The notes under the pieces were generated by a model. The model saw only the letters and a program-made list of their open reading frames with translations. It did no database searches and was not told the DNA's origin. A stretch of DNA of 64,000 nt from Celeribacter indicus (GTDB lineage Bacteria > Pseudomonadota > Alphaproteobacteria > Rhodobacterales > Rhodobacteraceae), in the NCBI RefSeq assembly GCF_000819565.1, contig NZ_CP004393.1, positions 1,984,001-2,048,000 on the forward strand, read 5' to 3'. Position 1 is the stretch's first letter, and every line of letters begins with the position of its first letter. Positions 43,723 to 53,100 of the stretch are shown in pieces. Both the position numbers and the translations under genes were made by a program.

Positions 43723-44582
43723 CACTCAATACCGCCCCGCACCGGCCGCTCGAGATGCGGCCCCTTTCCAAAAAGCTCGGCGTCGAGATCCGCGGCGTCG
43801 ACCTGGCCGATCTGGACGACGCGGTTTTCGCGAAGCTGAAGGAGGCTTTCGACATTCACGGCGTGGTCGTGTTGCCCGGCCAGAAGCTGACACCGGAGGA
43901 ACTCCGTGCCTTCGGACGGCGCTTTGGTCCGCTCGAGACCCATACGCTGTTGCAGTATACGCTGCCGGACTATCCCGAAATCTACGTGCTCTCGAACCTC
44001 GAGGAGAACGGAAAGCCCTTGGGCGCCCATAATGAGGGAATAGGCTGGCATACCGATCTCAGCTACAAGGAGCGGCCGGTGATGGCGACGATGCTCTATG
44101 GCATCATGTGCCCGCCGGAAGGGGGCGACACGCTGTTCGCCGACATGAGTGCGGCCTGGGACGCGCTGCCAGAGGCCCGCAAGGCCGAGCTGGACGGGAA
44201 GAAGATCCAGCATTCCTATCAGAAGTGGATGGCAACCCGTGCCGACCGCGCCCCGCTGACGGAAGAGCAGAAGGCGAAGACGCCCGATGTCACGCATCCG
44301 CTGGTGAGGACACATCCCGCCACCGGCCGCAAGAGTCTCTTCATCGGCACGGGCACCGTCTACGGGCTGGAGGGGGTCTCCAATCCCGAGGGCAAGCGGA
44401 TCGTCGACGAGCTTGTCGACTACGCCACGGGCGAGGACTTCGTGCTCGTTCACAAATGGACCGAGGGCGATGTCGTGATGTGGGACAATCGCCGGACGCT
44501 GCACACCGGCACCCTCTTCGACGACACGAAATACAAGCGGCACATTCACCGCATGATGGTGCAGGGCGACGTCCCAGCGTGA
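43719..44582 (+). CDS. TauD/TfdA family 2-oxoglutarate-dependent dioxygenase
   Basis: This 287-aa enzyme belongs to the TauD/TfdA family (taurine, 2,4-D and other hydroxylations). Iron ligands are H111-x-D113 in GWHTDLSY and H262 in RRTLHTGT; a basic residue near R274 fits the 2OG anchor. KKLGVEIRGVDL and VVVLPGQKLTPEELRAFGRRFG are usual N-terminal marks. It is translationally coupled to the amidohydrolase and followed 43 bases later by an NMT1-type binding protein, as in taurine operons. A second 2OG-type dioxygenase in the same locus makes a two-step oxidation likely. Substrate unknown. Confidence 0.93.
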   Translation: MTLNTAPHRPLEMRPLSKKLGVEIRGVDLADLDDAVFAKLKEAFDIHGVVVLPGQKLTPEELRAFGRRFGPLETHTLLQYTLPDYPEIYVLSNLEENGKPLGAHNEGIGWHTDLSYKERPVMATMLYGIMCPPEGGDTLFADMSAAWDALPEARKAELDGKKIQHSYQKWMATRADRAPLTEEQKAKTPDVTHPLVRTHPATGRKSLFIGTGTVYGLEGVSNPEGKRIVDELVDYATGEDFVLVHKWTEGDVVMWDNRRTLHTGTLFDDTKYKRHIHRMMVQGDVPA

Positions 44583-44625
44583 ACTGTGGTGGTGGCGTAA
44601 CGAAAGCCCGACAGGGGATAAGGCA

Positions 44626-45606
44626 ATGAAGATGAAATTCATATTGCTCTCGCTGGTTGCGGGAACACTGGCCTCGCCGGTTCTGGCGCAGGACGAGATG
44701 ACCTTTCAGGCGAACTGGCTGATCCAGGGTGAAAACGCCTACATGGTGGCGGGAAAGGAAAAGGGCTTTTTCGACGATGAGGGGATCGACCTGACGATCC
44801 AGCGCGGATTCGGTTCCGGCGATACCATCAAGAAAGTGGTGACGGGAACCGCCACCGTCGGCACGGCCGACAGCGGCACCGTCATGGTCGCGATCGAGCG
44901 CGAGGGCCTGCCGCTGAAATGTATCGCGTCGGAATACACCTCGTCGCCACAGGGCATCTGGGTGCTGAAAAGCTCCGGCATCACCTCGCTCGGAGATCTC
45001 GAAGGGAAGACCTTCGGGCTGACCGCCGGCAATTCCATGCAGGTCTACTTTCCGGTGATGGCCGAGGCCGTGGGGCTTGATCCCGACAGCGTGCGCTTCG
45101 TCAACATGGAGGCGAGCGCGCTGCTGCCGACTCTACTGGCCGGCCAGATCGACGCGATGACCGGATTCGCCACTGTCATAGACCTGCGCAACGAGGAGGC
45201 TCAGGCCCAGGGGGAGGAGCTCCAGGGCATGACCATGGCCGAGAACGGATTGCGCATCTACGGCGAGTGCCAGTTCACCCGTACCGATGTGATCGAGCAG
45301 ACCCCGGATCTTCTGGAGCGTTATCTGCGGGCGATGCGCCGATCGCTCGAATGGTCGCGCGACAACCCCGAGGAGACGGCGAGGATCATATCGGCCCAGT
45401 ATCCCGAACTCGGTTACGAGCGCGTGCTCAAGAACCATCTCGCCTATCTCGACTTCGTCTTCAACGACCTGAGCGAGGACATCGGTGTAAGTCATATCGA
45501 CAGAAACATGCTTCAGCAGACCTTCGACATCGTCGCGAACTCGCAGGGGCTGGACACCGAGGTCGACGTCGAAAAATTCTACGATGACAGTATGGTGCCG
45601 GAATGA
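44626..45606 (+). CDS. ABC transporter substrate-binding protein, NMT1/THI5-like
   Basis: This 326-aa periplasmic receptor resembles proteins for sulfonates, nitrate, taurine and pyrimidine precursors. The signal peptide ends at LASPVLAQ|DEM near residue 22. The mature start TFQANWLIQGENAYMVAGKEKGFFDDEGIDLTI in parts is classic for the NMT1/THI5 group, as is GDTIKKVVTGTATVGTADSG. Its stop overlaps the ATPase start (ATGA). With cytosine-deaminase-like and dioxygenase genes immediately upstream, a heterocyclic base or sulfonate is the likely cargo. Confidence 0.93.
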   Translation: MKMKFILLSLVAGTLASPVLAQDEMTFQANWLIQGENAYMVAGKEKGFFDDEGIDLTIQRGFGSGDTIKKVVTGTATVGTADSGTVMVAIEREGLPLKCIASEYTSSPQGIWVLKSSGITSLGDLEGKTFGLTAGNSMQVYFPVMAEAVGLDPDSVRFVNMEASALLPTLLAGQIDAMTGFATVIDLRNEEAQAQGEELQGMTMAENGLRIYGECQFTRTDVIEQTPDLLERYLRAMRRSLEWSRDNPEETARIISAQYPELGYERVLKNHLAYLDFVFNDLSEDIGVSHIDRNMLQQTFDIVANSQGLDTEVDVEKFYDDSMVPE

Positions 45607-46400
45607 ACGCGGGCGACGTCCGACTCGGCGGGATTGTCCAGACCTTCGGCGAGGACGAGGAGCGCGTCACCGCCCTCTCCGACGTCGATCTGACGGTAGA
45701 GGCCGGCGAGTTCGTCTCTCTCGTCGGGCCCTCGGGCTGTGGCAAGTCCACATTGCTGCGATTGGTCAGTGGACTGATCCGGCCCAGTGCGGGGCGGGTG
45801 ATGCTGGGGGAGACGCAGGTCAGCGCACCGACGCCGGACGTCGGCTTCGTGTTCCAGGCGCCCACGCTTCTGCCCTGGGCGACGGTGCTGGAAAACGTCC
45901 TGTTCCCGCTGCGGATGCTGGGCGAGATCGCGCCCGATAGTGCCGATCGTGCCCGCGAGCTTTTGGCGCTCGTCGGCTTGCAGGATTTCGAAGGCCGCCA
46001 TCCCGACGAGTTATCGGGCGGTATGCAGCAACGCGTCGCGATCTGCCGGGGCCTGATCCGCGATCCGGCGGTGATGTTGATGGACGAGCCGTTCGCCGCA
46101 CTCGATGCGCTTACCCGCGAGGAGATGGGCGGACATCTTCTGGAGCTTTGGCGGCAGAAGCCGAAGACCATCATTTTCGTCACCCATTCGATCAACGAGG
46201 CAGTGTTCCTGTCCGACCGTGTCATCGTGATGAGCGCGCGGCCGGGCCGCATAGTCGACGATGTCCGCATCGGACTGGCGCGCCCGCGCACACAGGACAT
46301 GGAGACTACCAATGAATACCATCACGCGGTCCAAAGAATTCGTCAGCACATCTACGGCAAGCGCGACACCCGCATCCCCGCTCGTGAAGCGACTGCGTAG
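45603..46400 (+). CDS. ABC transporter ATP-binding protein (SsuB/TauB/NrtD class)
   Basis: This 265-aa ATPase has Walker A GPSGCGKS near residues 43-50, the signature LSGGMQQRVAICRGL, Walker B VMLMDEPFAALDALTR and the switch VTHSINEA. It is the energising subunit of the importer encoded at 44626 and 46312. The upstream stop overlaps its ATG, and the permease gene starts 89 bases inside its 3' end in another frame, an unusually long overlap. Confidence 0.94.
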   Translation: MNAGDVRLGGIVQTFGEDEERVTALSDVDLTVEAGEFVSLVGPSGCGKSTLLRLVSGLIRPSAGRVMLGETQVSAPTPDVGFVFQAPTLLPWATVLENVLFPLRMLGEIAPDSADRARELLALVGLQDFEGRHPDELSGGMQQRVAICRGLIRDPAVMLMDEPFAALDALTREEMGGHLLELWRQKPKTIIFVTHSINEAVFLSDRVIVMSARPGRIVDDVRIGLARPRTQDMETTNEYHHAVQRIRQHIYGKRDTRIPAREATA

Positions 46401-47163
46401 ACACTGGAAGGCGTGGCGCGAGACGCTTCTGCCGCTCGTTGTCCTGACGGTCCTGTTCGTGCTGTGGGAGGCCATGGTCCGGCTGCTCTCTGTGCCGATC
46501 TACATGCTGCCGCCGCCGACGAAGATCGCGGTCGCGCTCTGGGGAGCGCCGAGCGCCGTGGCAAGCCATACCTGGGCGACCTTCGTGACGGTGATGGGAG
46601 GATTCTTTCTGGCAATCGCGGTGTCCTTTCCGCTTGCCGCATGGATCACAATGTCGAATTTCGGCCGTGTGGCGATCTATCCGCTGATCATCCTGTCGCA
46701 GTCGGTTCCGAAGGTGGCTCTGGCACCGATCCTCGTGGTCATGCTGGGAACCAATGCGGCGCCGAAGATCATCGTGGCGATGCTGGTCGCCTTCTTCCCG
46801 CTGGTCGTCTCCACGGCGACAGGGCTGTCGGCGGTGCCGAAGGAGCTTTTGGAACTGGGGCGCTCGCTCCGGGCCGGTCCGATGAAGGAACTGCTGCGTA
46901 TCCGCTTGCCCTATGCAGTCCCCTTCATCTTCGCGGGGCTGAAGATGGCGATCACCTTGTCGGTGATCGGTGCCGTCGTCGGCGAATTCGTCGCCGCGGA
47001 CCGGGGTCTCGGTTTCCTGATGACCTCCTCGCTCGCCTTCTTCAATACGCCCATGGGCTTCGGTGCCATCGTCGTGCTGTCAGTCCTCGCGATGGTCCTG
47101 TTCCAGATCATCGCCATCTGTGAACGCGTCTTCTTTCCCTGGAGTATCCGAATGCAGAATTGA
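46312..47163 (+). CDS. ABC transporter permease (SsuC/TauC class)
   Basis: This 283-aa inner-membrane protein has about six membrane segments, with YMLPPPTKIAVALW after the first helix as in SsuC/TauC, SQSVPKVALAPILVVMLG, and the EAA loop ELLELGRSLRAGPMKELLRIRLPYAVPFIFAGLK in parts. The ATG at 46312 has GGAG eight bases before it, although this means an 89-base overlap with the ATPase gene; a GTG at 46384 lacks a ribosome-binding site. It completes the importer and the operon. Confidence 0.9.
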   Translation: MNTITRSKEFVSTSTASATPASPLVKRLRRHWKAWRETLLPLVVLTVLFVLWEAMVRLLSVPIYMLPPPTKIAVALWGAPSAVASHTWATFVTVMGGFFLAIAVSFPLAAWITMSNFGRVAIYPLIILSQSVPKVALAPILVVMLGTNAAPKIIVAMLVAFFPLVVSTATGLSAVPKELLELGRSLRAGPMKELLRIRLPYAVPFIFAGLKMAITLSVIGAVVGEFVAADRGLGFLMTSSLAFFNTPMGFGAIVVLSVLAMVLFQIIAICERVFFPWSIRMQN

Positions 47164-47255
47164 CGGGGCCGCGGCCGACAGAAAGGCCAGCGATCTGCGC
47201 GACACGATCCTGCGGGGCGGACGAATGCGCCGGGTCGGGGTCATCCCGCCTTGCG

Positions 47256-48122
47256 TCAGACCGTCTCCGGCAGGGGCGGAAGGGCGAGCACGTCCACCGG
47301 TGCGTCGCGCAGGACCTGTTCGGTGACGCTGCCGAGGAGCATCTTGGCAAGGCCGCTCCGGCCATGGGTCGAGATCACGACGAGATCGGCATGTTCCGCC
47401 TCCGCCGCCTTGAGAATCTCGTGGGGGACCGCCGTCGACTTGCGCCGGGCCAGGTGCCGGAGGTCGCCGAGCCCGGCGGTGGCGGCGAACTGCGCGAGCT
47501 CGCGGGAGGCGTCGCGCTCCGCCTCGAGACGGTAGCGGTCCTGCGCATCCGTCGGGAGGGAGTGGCTGAAGGTCAGGTTCAGTCCGGCGGTGTCGAAGAC
47601 GTAGAGCAGCGAATGCCGCGACAGGGCTCCGCCGCCCAGCGCGGGCAGGCGGCGCAGGGCGTTGCACGAGCCTTCCGACAGGTCCGTCGTCAGCAGCACA
47701 TGCCGGTAGGGCCCGGCCGGCGGCGCGTTCACCATCAGGACGGGACAGCTTACCGAGCGGATGGTCCGCTCGGCCGTGGTGCCGATGAACACGTCCTTCA
47801 GCACCTGCCGGCGGTGCGGCCCGATGACGAGAAGGTCGGGCGCGAGGCTGTCCACCGCGCTGGCGATCCCGATGAAGGGCGAGGCGAGGACCACCTGTGT
47901 GCGGCATTCGACGCCGTCGACCTCCCGAAGGGTGGCGGCCATCTGCGCCAGCAGCTTTTCGGCGTCCTTCCGCTCGGTGCCGACGATATAGGGGGGCTGG
48001 TCGTCGTCGACGACATGCACAAGACCGAGCTCGGCGCCGACTCTGCGCGCCAGCAGCACCGCGCGCCGCAGCGCCCGGTCGGAACGTTCGGAGAAATCCG
48101 TGGCCACCAGGATTTTCTTCAT
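47256..48122 (-). CDS. Universal stress protein, tandem Usp domains
   Basis: This 288-aa cytoplasmic protein has two Usp domains. The first starts MKKILVATDFSERSDRALRRAV and ends near SCPVLMVNAP; the second starts YRHVLLTTDLSEGS and contains STHGRSGLAKMLLGSVTEQVL, which fits the G-x2-G-x9-G-S nucleotide-binding motif. The first domain's equivalent (IGPHRRQVLKDVFIGTTAE) is degenerate. Tandem Usp proteins assist survival under energy or redox stress. It is divergent from a KefC-like antiporter and P-type ATPase, suggesting a shared ion or stress response. Confidence 0.92.
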   Translation of the reverse strand: MKKILVATDFSERSDRALRRAVLLARRVGAELGLVHVVDDDQPPYIVGTERKDAEKLLAQMAATLREVDGVECRTQVVLASPFIGIASAVDSLAPDLLVIGPHRRQVLKDVFIGTTAERTIRSVSCPVLMVNAPPAGPYRHVLLTTDLSEGSCNALRRLPALGGGALSRHSLLYVFDTAGLNLTFSHSLPTDAQDRYRLEAERDASRELAQFAATAGLGDLRHLARRKSTAVPHEILKAAEAEHADLVVISTHGRSGLAKMLLGSVTEQVLRDAPVDVLALPPLPETV

Positions 48123-48370
48123 GGCATCAGCCTCCCTGCATCCTGCCCGATCCGCAGGCCAGGGAAGGTGGAACATGCCCAAAAACCTGTCTGAATCATC
48201 AAACTTGATATATGTTATCCTATGACAGGGGAGACGCTTCTGAAAAGCCTGGTCAGGCGGCGGGGAACCGTCGCGGCGTCCGGCGGGATCGCGCGGGAAG
48301 AAAGAACGGAACAGACGGCCCGTCCGACGCCGGGGACCGGAAGACAAGGAACGGAAGAGAAGACCCCTTC

Positions 48371-50092
48371 ATGGAACTGATCGCGCAGTCGCCCTTTGCG
48401 GAAATCTCGGCCCTTCTGGTCATGGCGGCGGTGATCGGCTTCCTCGGCATCATCCTGCGGCAGCCGCTGATCGTGAGCTTCATCGCCGTCGGGCTGATCG
48501 CCGGCCCCTCCGTCCTCGACGTGGTGCATTCGGACGAACAGATCAGCCTGCTGTCCGAGCTCGGCATCGCCGTCCTGCTCTTTCTGGTCGGCATCAAGCT
48601 CGACGTGAAGCTCATCCGCTCGCTCGGGGGCGTCGCGCTCATGACCGGGCTCGGGCAGGTCGCCTTCACCTCGGTCTTCGGCTACCTGATCGGTCTCGCG
48701 CTCGGGCTCGGCCATGTCACGAGCCTCTATGTCGCGGTGGCGCTGACGTTCTCCTCGACCATCATCATCGTCAAGCTGCTGTCGGACAAGCGCGAGATCG
48801 ACAGCCTGCACGGGCAGATCGCCCTCGGGTTCCTCATCGTGCAGGACCTCGTGGTGGTGCTCGCGATGATCGTGCTCTCCGCCATCGGGATCGGCGCGGC
48901 CGGGACCGCGCAGGGCAGCGGCTCCGTGCCGCTGGTGCTCGCGTCCGGCGCCGCGATGGTGGCGCTCGTCATCCTGTTCGTGCGCTACGTGGCCGATCCG
49001 CTGACGGAACGGCTGGCGCGGGCGCCTGAACTGCTGGTGATCTTCGCCATCGCCATGGCGGCGATGTTCGCGGCGATCGGGGACATCGTCGGGCTGGGCA
49101 AGGAGGTCGGCGGGTTGCTGGCGGGGGTCGCGCTCGCCTCCACCCCCTATCGGGAGACCATCGCGGCACGCCTCGCCCCGCTGCGCGATTTCCTGCTGCT
49201 CTTCTTCTTCATCTCGCTCGGCTCCGCGCTCGACCTGTCTCTGCTGGGTGCGCATGTCGGCGGTGCCATCGTCTTCTCGCTCTTCGTGCTGATCGGCAAC
49301 CCGCTGATCGTCCTCGCGATCATGGGGGCGATGGGCTATCGCAAGCGCACCGGCTTCCTCGCCGGCCTGACCGTGGCACAGATCAGCGAATTCTCCCTGA
49401 TCTTCGTCGCGATGGGCGTCTCGCTCGGTCATGTGCAGGAGGATGCGCTCGGGCTCGTCACCATGGTGGGGCTCGTCACCATCGCGGCCTCCACCTACAT
49501 GATCACCTATTCGCACCAGATCTTCGCCCGTCTCGGACCCGCCCTCGGCATTTTCGAGCGCAGGGGCACGCCGCGCGAGCCCTCCGAGGCGGGGGCACAT
49601 CATGACGAGGGCTACAGGATCGTCCTCTTCGGGCTCGGACGGTTCGGCACGGCGATCGGCATGCGCCTGCGCAAGCGGGGCATCCGGGCGCTGGGCGTCG
49701 ATTTCAACCCGCTGGCGGTGCGGCGCTGGCGCGGGCTCGGCCTCGAGGCGGAATTCGGCGACGCGACCGATCCGCAATTCGTCTCCGACTTGCCGCTGCC
49801 GCGCGCGGAGTGGATCGTCTCGACCGTTCCGGCCCATCCCACTGGGCTGACCCACGAGGACACGCGCGCGACGCTGATCCAGCTGAGCCGCGCGGCCGGT
49901 TTCGGCGGCCGCATCGTCGTCACCTCGCATCACCCGAAGGAGACGGAAGGCCTGTTCGCCTCGGGCGCGGACATGGTGCTCGAACCCTTCCAGGATGCCG
50001 CCGACCGGGCCGTCGACCTGCTCTGCGGCGCCCCCGAGGAAGAGCGAACGGACATTCCGCAGATCGACACCGAAGAGAAACAGGTGTCCTGA
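48371..50092 (+). CDS. Cation:proton antiporter with TrkA-N domain (KefC/YbaL family)
   Basis: This 573-aa protein joins a CPA2-type antiporter domain of about 12 membrane segments to a cytosolic NAD(H)-binding RCK/TrkA-N domain. Transport features are LLSELGIAVLLFLVGIKLD, SSTIIIVKLLSDKREIDSLHGQ, FLIVQDLVVVLAMI and GLGKEVGGLLAGVALAST. The RCK part has FGLGRFGTAIGMRLRKRGI. Such proteins exchange potassium or sodium for protons and are gated by nucleotides. The ATG at 48371 gives a protein starting at the first helix; the upstream frame is not protein-like. A P-type ATPase gene follows 31 bases later. Confidence 0.93.
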   Translation: MELIAQSPFAEISALLVMAAVIGFLGIILRQPLIVSFIAVGLIAGPSVLDVVHSDEQISLLSELGIAVLLFLVGIKLDVKLIRSLGGVALMTGLGQVAFTSVFGYLIGLALGLGHVTSLYVAVALTFSSTIIIVKLLSDKREIDSLHGQIALGFLIVQDLVVVLAMIVLSAIGIGAAGTAQGSGSVPLVLASGAAMVALVILFVRYVADPLTERLARAPELLVIFAIAMAAMFAAIGDIVGLGKEVGGLLAGVALASTPYRETIAARLAPLRDFLLLFFFISLGSALDLSLLGAHVGGAIVFSLFVLIGNPLIVLAIMGAMGYRKRTGFLAGLTVAQISEFSLIFVAMGVSLGHVQEDALGLVTMVGLVTIAASTYMITYSHQIFARLGPALGIFERRGTPREPSEAGAHHDEGYRIVLFGLGRFGTAIGMRLRKRGIRALGVDFNPLAVRRWRGLGLEAEFGDATDPQFVSDLPLPRAEWIVSTVPAHPTGLTHEDTRATLIQLSRAAGFGGRIVVTSHHPKETEGLFASGADMVLEPFQDAADRAVDLLCGAPEEERTDIPQIDTEEKQVS

Positions 50093-50123
50093 TCCGCAAG
50101 ACAGGATGCCCCGAAGGAAATGG

Positions 50124-53100
50124 ATGATTGGCATGAACGACACCCCGGATCCCCACGCCTTTCACGCGGCCTCGGCCCAGGATGTGCTCGACCGCCTCGC
50201 GACGCGGGAGACCGGCCTGGGCGCGGAGGAAGCCGCCCGCCGCCTTGCCGAACACGGGCCGAACCGCCTGCCGGAACCACCGGCGCGCAGCCCGCTCCTG
50301 CGGTTCCTGTCGCATTTCCACAACGTGCTGATCTATGTGCTGATCGGCTCCGCCGCGGTCACGGCGGCCTTGCAGCACTGGGTGGACACGGGCGTGATCC
50401 TGGCTGTGGTGCTGGTCAACGCGGTGATCGGCTATGTCCAGGAAGGCCGCGCCGAACAGGCGATGGAGGCGATCCGGGGCATGCTCGCGCCGCGGTCCGC
50501 CGTGCTGCGCGACGGCGCGCGGATCAGCGTCGATGCCGCCGATCTCGTGCCGGGCGACGTCGTGCTGGTGGAGGCCGGCGACCGGGTGCCCGCGGACCTG
50601 CGGCTGATCGAGGCGCGGGGCCTGAAGGCGGAGGAGGCGATCCTGACGGGAGAATCCGTGCCGGTGGACAAGACCATCGCGCCGGTGAGCGGGGATGCGG
50701 TGCTCGGGGAGCGGGGCTCGATGCTGTTTTCGGGCACGCTGATCGCGGCGGGCGCGGGGCGCGGCGTGGTCGTTGCCACGGGCGCGGCGACGGAGATCGG
50801 CCATATCAGCGGGATGCTTTCGCGCGTGGAGACGCTCACGACGCCGCTCGTCGCCCAGATGGACCGTTTCGCCCGCTGGCTGACCGTCTTCATCCTGATC
50901 GTCGCGGCCTCCCTGCTGGCCTATGGCTATTTCGTCGACCATGTGGCCTTTGCCGATTTCTTCATGGCGGTGGTCGGGCTTTCGGTCGCCGCGATCCCCG
51001 AAGGGCTGCCGGCCGTGCTGACCATCACCCTTGCGGTGGGGGTGCAGGCCATGGCGCGGCGCAACGCGATCGTGCGCCGCCTGCCGGCGATCGAGACGCT
51101 GGGGTCGGTCTCGGTGATCTGCTCGGACAAGACCGGCACGCTGACCCGCAACGAGATGATGGCGGCGACGCTCGTGTCGGACGGGCATGTCTATTCCGTC
51201 GCCGGCGACGGCTATGCCCCCGAGGGCGCGGTGCGCTGGCGCGAGGACGAGGTGGCGCCGCAGGACCACGCCGTGCTGGCGGACTTCGCCCGCGTGGCCG
51301 CGCTGTGCAACGATGCGGCGCTGCACGGCGCGGCGGACGGCTGGGTGGTCGAGGGTGACCCGATGGAGGGCGCGCTGATGGCGCTGGCGGGCAAGCTGAC
51401 CGGCGACGGCGCCGCACCCTTCCGCGACTGGACCCGCGTCGATGCGATCCCCTTCGATGCCGCGCATCGCTACATGGCGACGCTTCATCGCGACGGGGAG
51501 GGGAACGCCCGCATCGACGTCAAGGGCGCTCCCGAGGCGGTGCTGGCGCTCTGCGCCGGCCAGAGATCCGCGGAGGGCGGGACGGAACCGCTCGACCCGG
51601 CGCATTGGCAGGACAAGGTGGAGGACCTGGCAGGCGAGGGGCAGCGGGTGATCGCGGTCGCCACGCGCGCGGTGCCGCGGGGGCAGGCCGGGCTGGACGG
51701 CGCGGACCTGGAAGGACAGCTCACCCTGATCGGGCTCGTCGGGCTGATCGACCCGCCGCGTCCCGAGGCGGTGGCGGCGGTGGCGGAATGCCACGCGGCG
51801 GGAATTCGGGTGAAGATGATCACCGGAGACCATGCCGCCACCGCGCGGGCCATCGCGGCGATGATCGGCTTGCAGAACCACGACCGCGTCCTCACCGGCG
51901 CGGATCTCGAGGCGATGGACGATGCCGCCCTCGCGGATCTGGTGGTGGAGACGGATATCTTCGCGCGCACCTCGCCCGCGCACAAGCTGCGCCTCGTGGA
52001 GGACCTGGCAGGCGAGGGGCAGCGGGTGATCGCGGTCGCCACGCGCGCGGTGCCGCGGGGGCAGGCCGGGCTGGACGGCGCGGACCTGGAAGGACAGCTC
52101 ACCCTGATCGGGCTCGTCGGGCTGATCGACCCGCCGCGTCCCGAGGCGGTGGCGGCGGTGGCGGAATGCCACGCGGCGGGAATTCGGGTGAAGATGATCA
52201 CCGGAGACCATGCCGCCACCGCGCGGGCCATCGCGGCGATGATCGGCTTGCAGAACCACGACCGCGTCCTCACCGGCGCGGATCTCGAGGCGATGGACGA
52301 TGCCGCCCTCGCGGATCTGGTGGTGGAGACGGATATCTTCGCGCGCACCTCGCCCGCGCACAAGCTGCGCCTCGTCGCGGCGTTGCAGGCGCGGGGGCTG
52401 ACCGTGGCGATGACCGGGGACGGGGTGAACGACGCGCCGGCGCTCAAGCGGGCCGATGCCGGGATCGCCATGGGGCTGAAGGGCAGTTCGGCGGCCAAGG
52501 AGGCGGCCGAGCTCGTCCTCGCCGACGACAATTTCGCCTCCATCGTGGCGGCGGTGCGCGAGGGGCGCACCGTCTACGACAACATCAAGAAGGTCATAAG
52601 CTGGACCCTGCCGACCAATGCGGGCGAGGCGCTGACGATCATCGTGGCGCTGTTCGCCGGCATGGCGCTGCCGATCACGGCGGTGCAGATCCTCTGGGTC
52701 AACCTGATCACCGCCGTGACGCTGGGGCTGGCGCTCGCCTTCGAGCCGTCCGAGCCGGGGACCATGGCGCGCCCGCCGCGCCCGCGCAGCGAACCGCTCC
52801 TGACCGGGGGGCTGGTCTGGCACATCGTGCTGGTCTCGTCGCTGTTCCTGCTGGCGGTGTTCGGGATGTATTTCTACGCCATCGACCGGGACTATCCCGC
52901 CGCGCTGGCCCAGAGCATCGCGATGAACACGCTGGTGGTGCTCGAGATCTTCCACCTCTTCTTCATCCGCAACATCCATGGCGCATCGCTGACATGGGCG
53001 GCGGCGAAGGGCACGCGGATCGTCTGGGCCTGCGTCATCGCCGTCACCGCCGCGCAATTCGCGATCACCTACCTGCCGCCGCTCCAGGCGGTGTTCGGCA

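Noticed and set aside
48198..48209. FNR/FixK box upstream of the universal stress protein
   Set aside because: The half-sites are in inverted order (ATCAA-N2-TTGAT) relative to the TTGAT-N4-ATCAA consensus, so it is not an FNR-type site.
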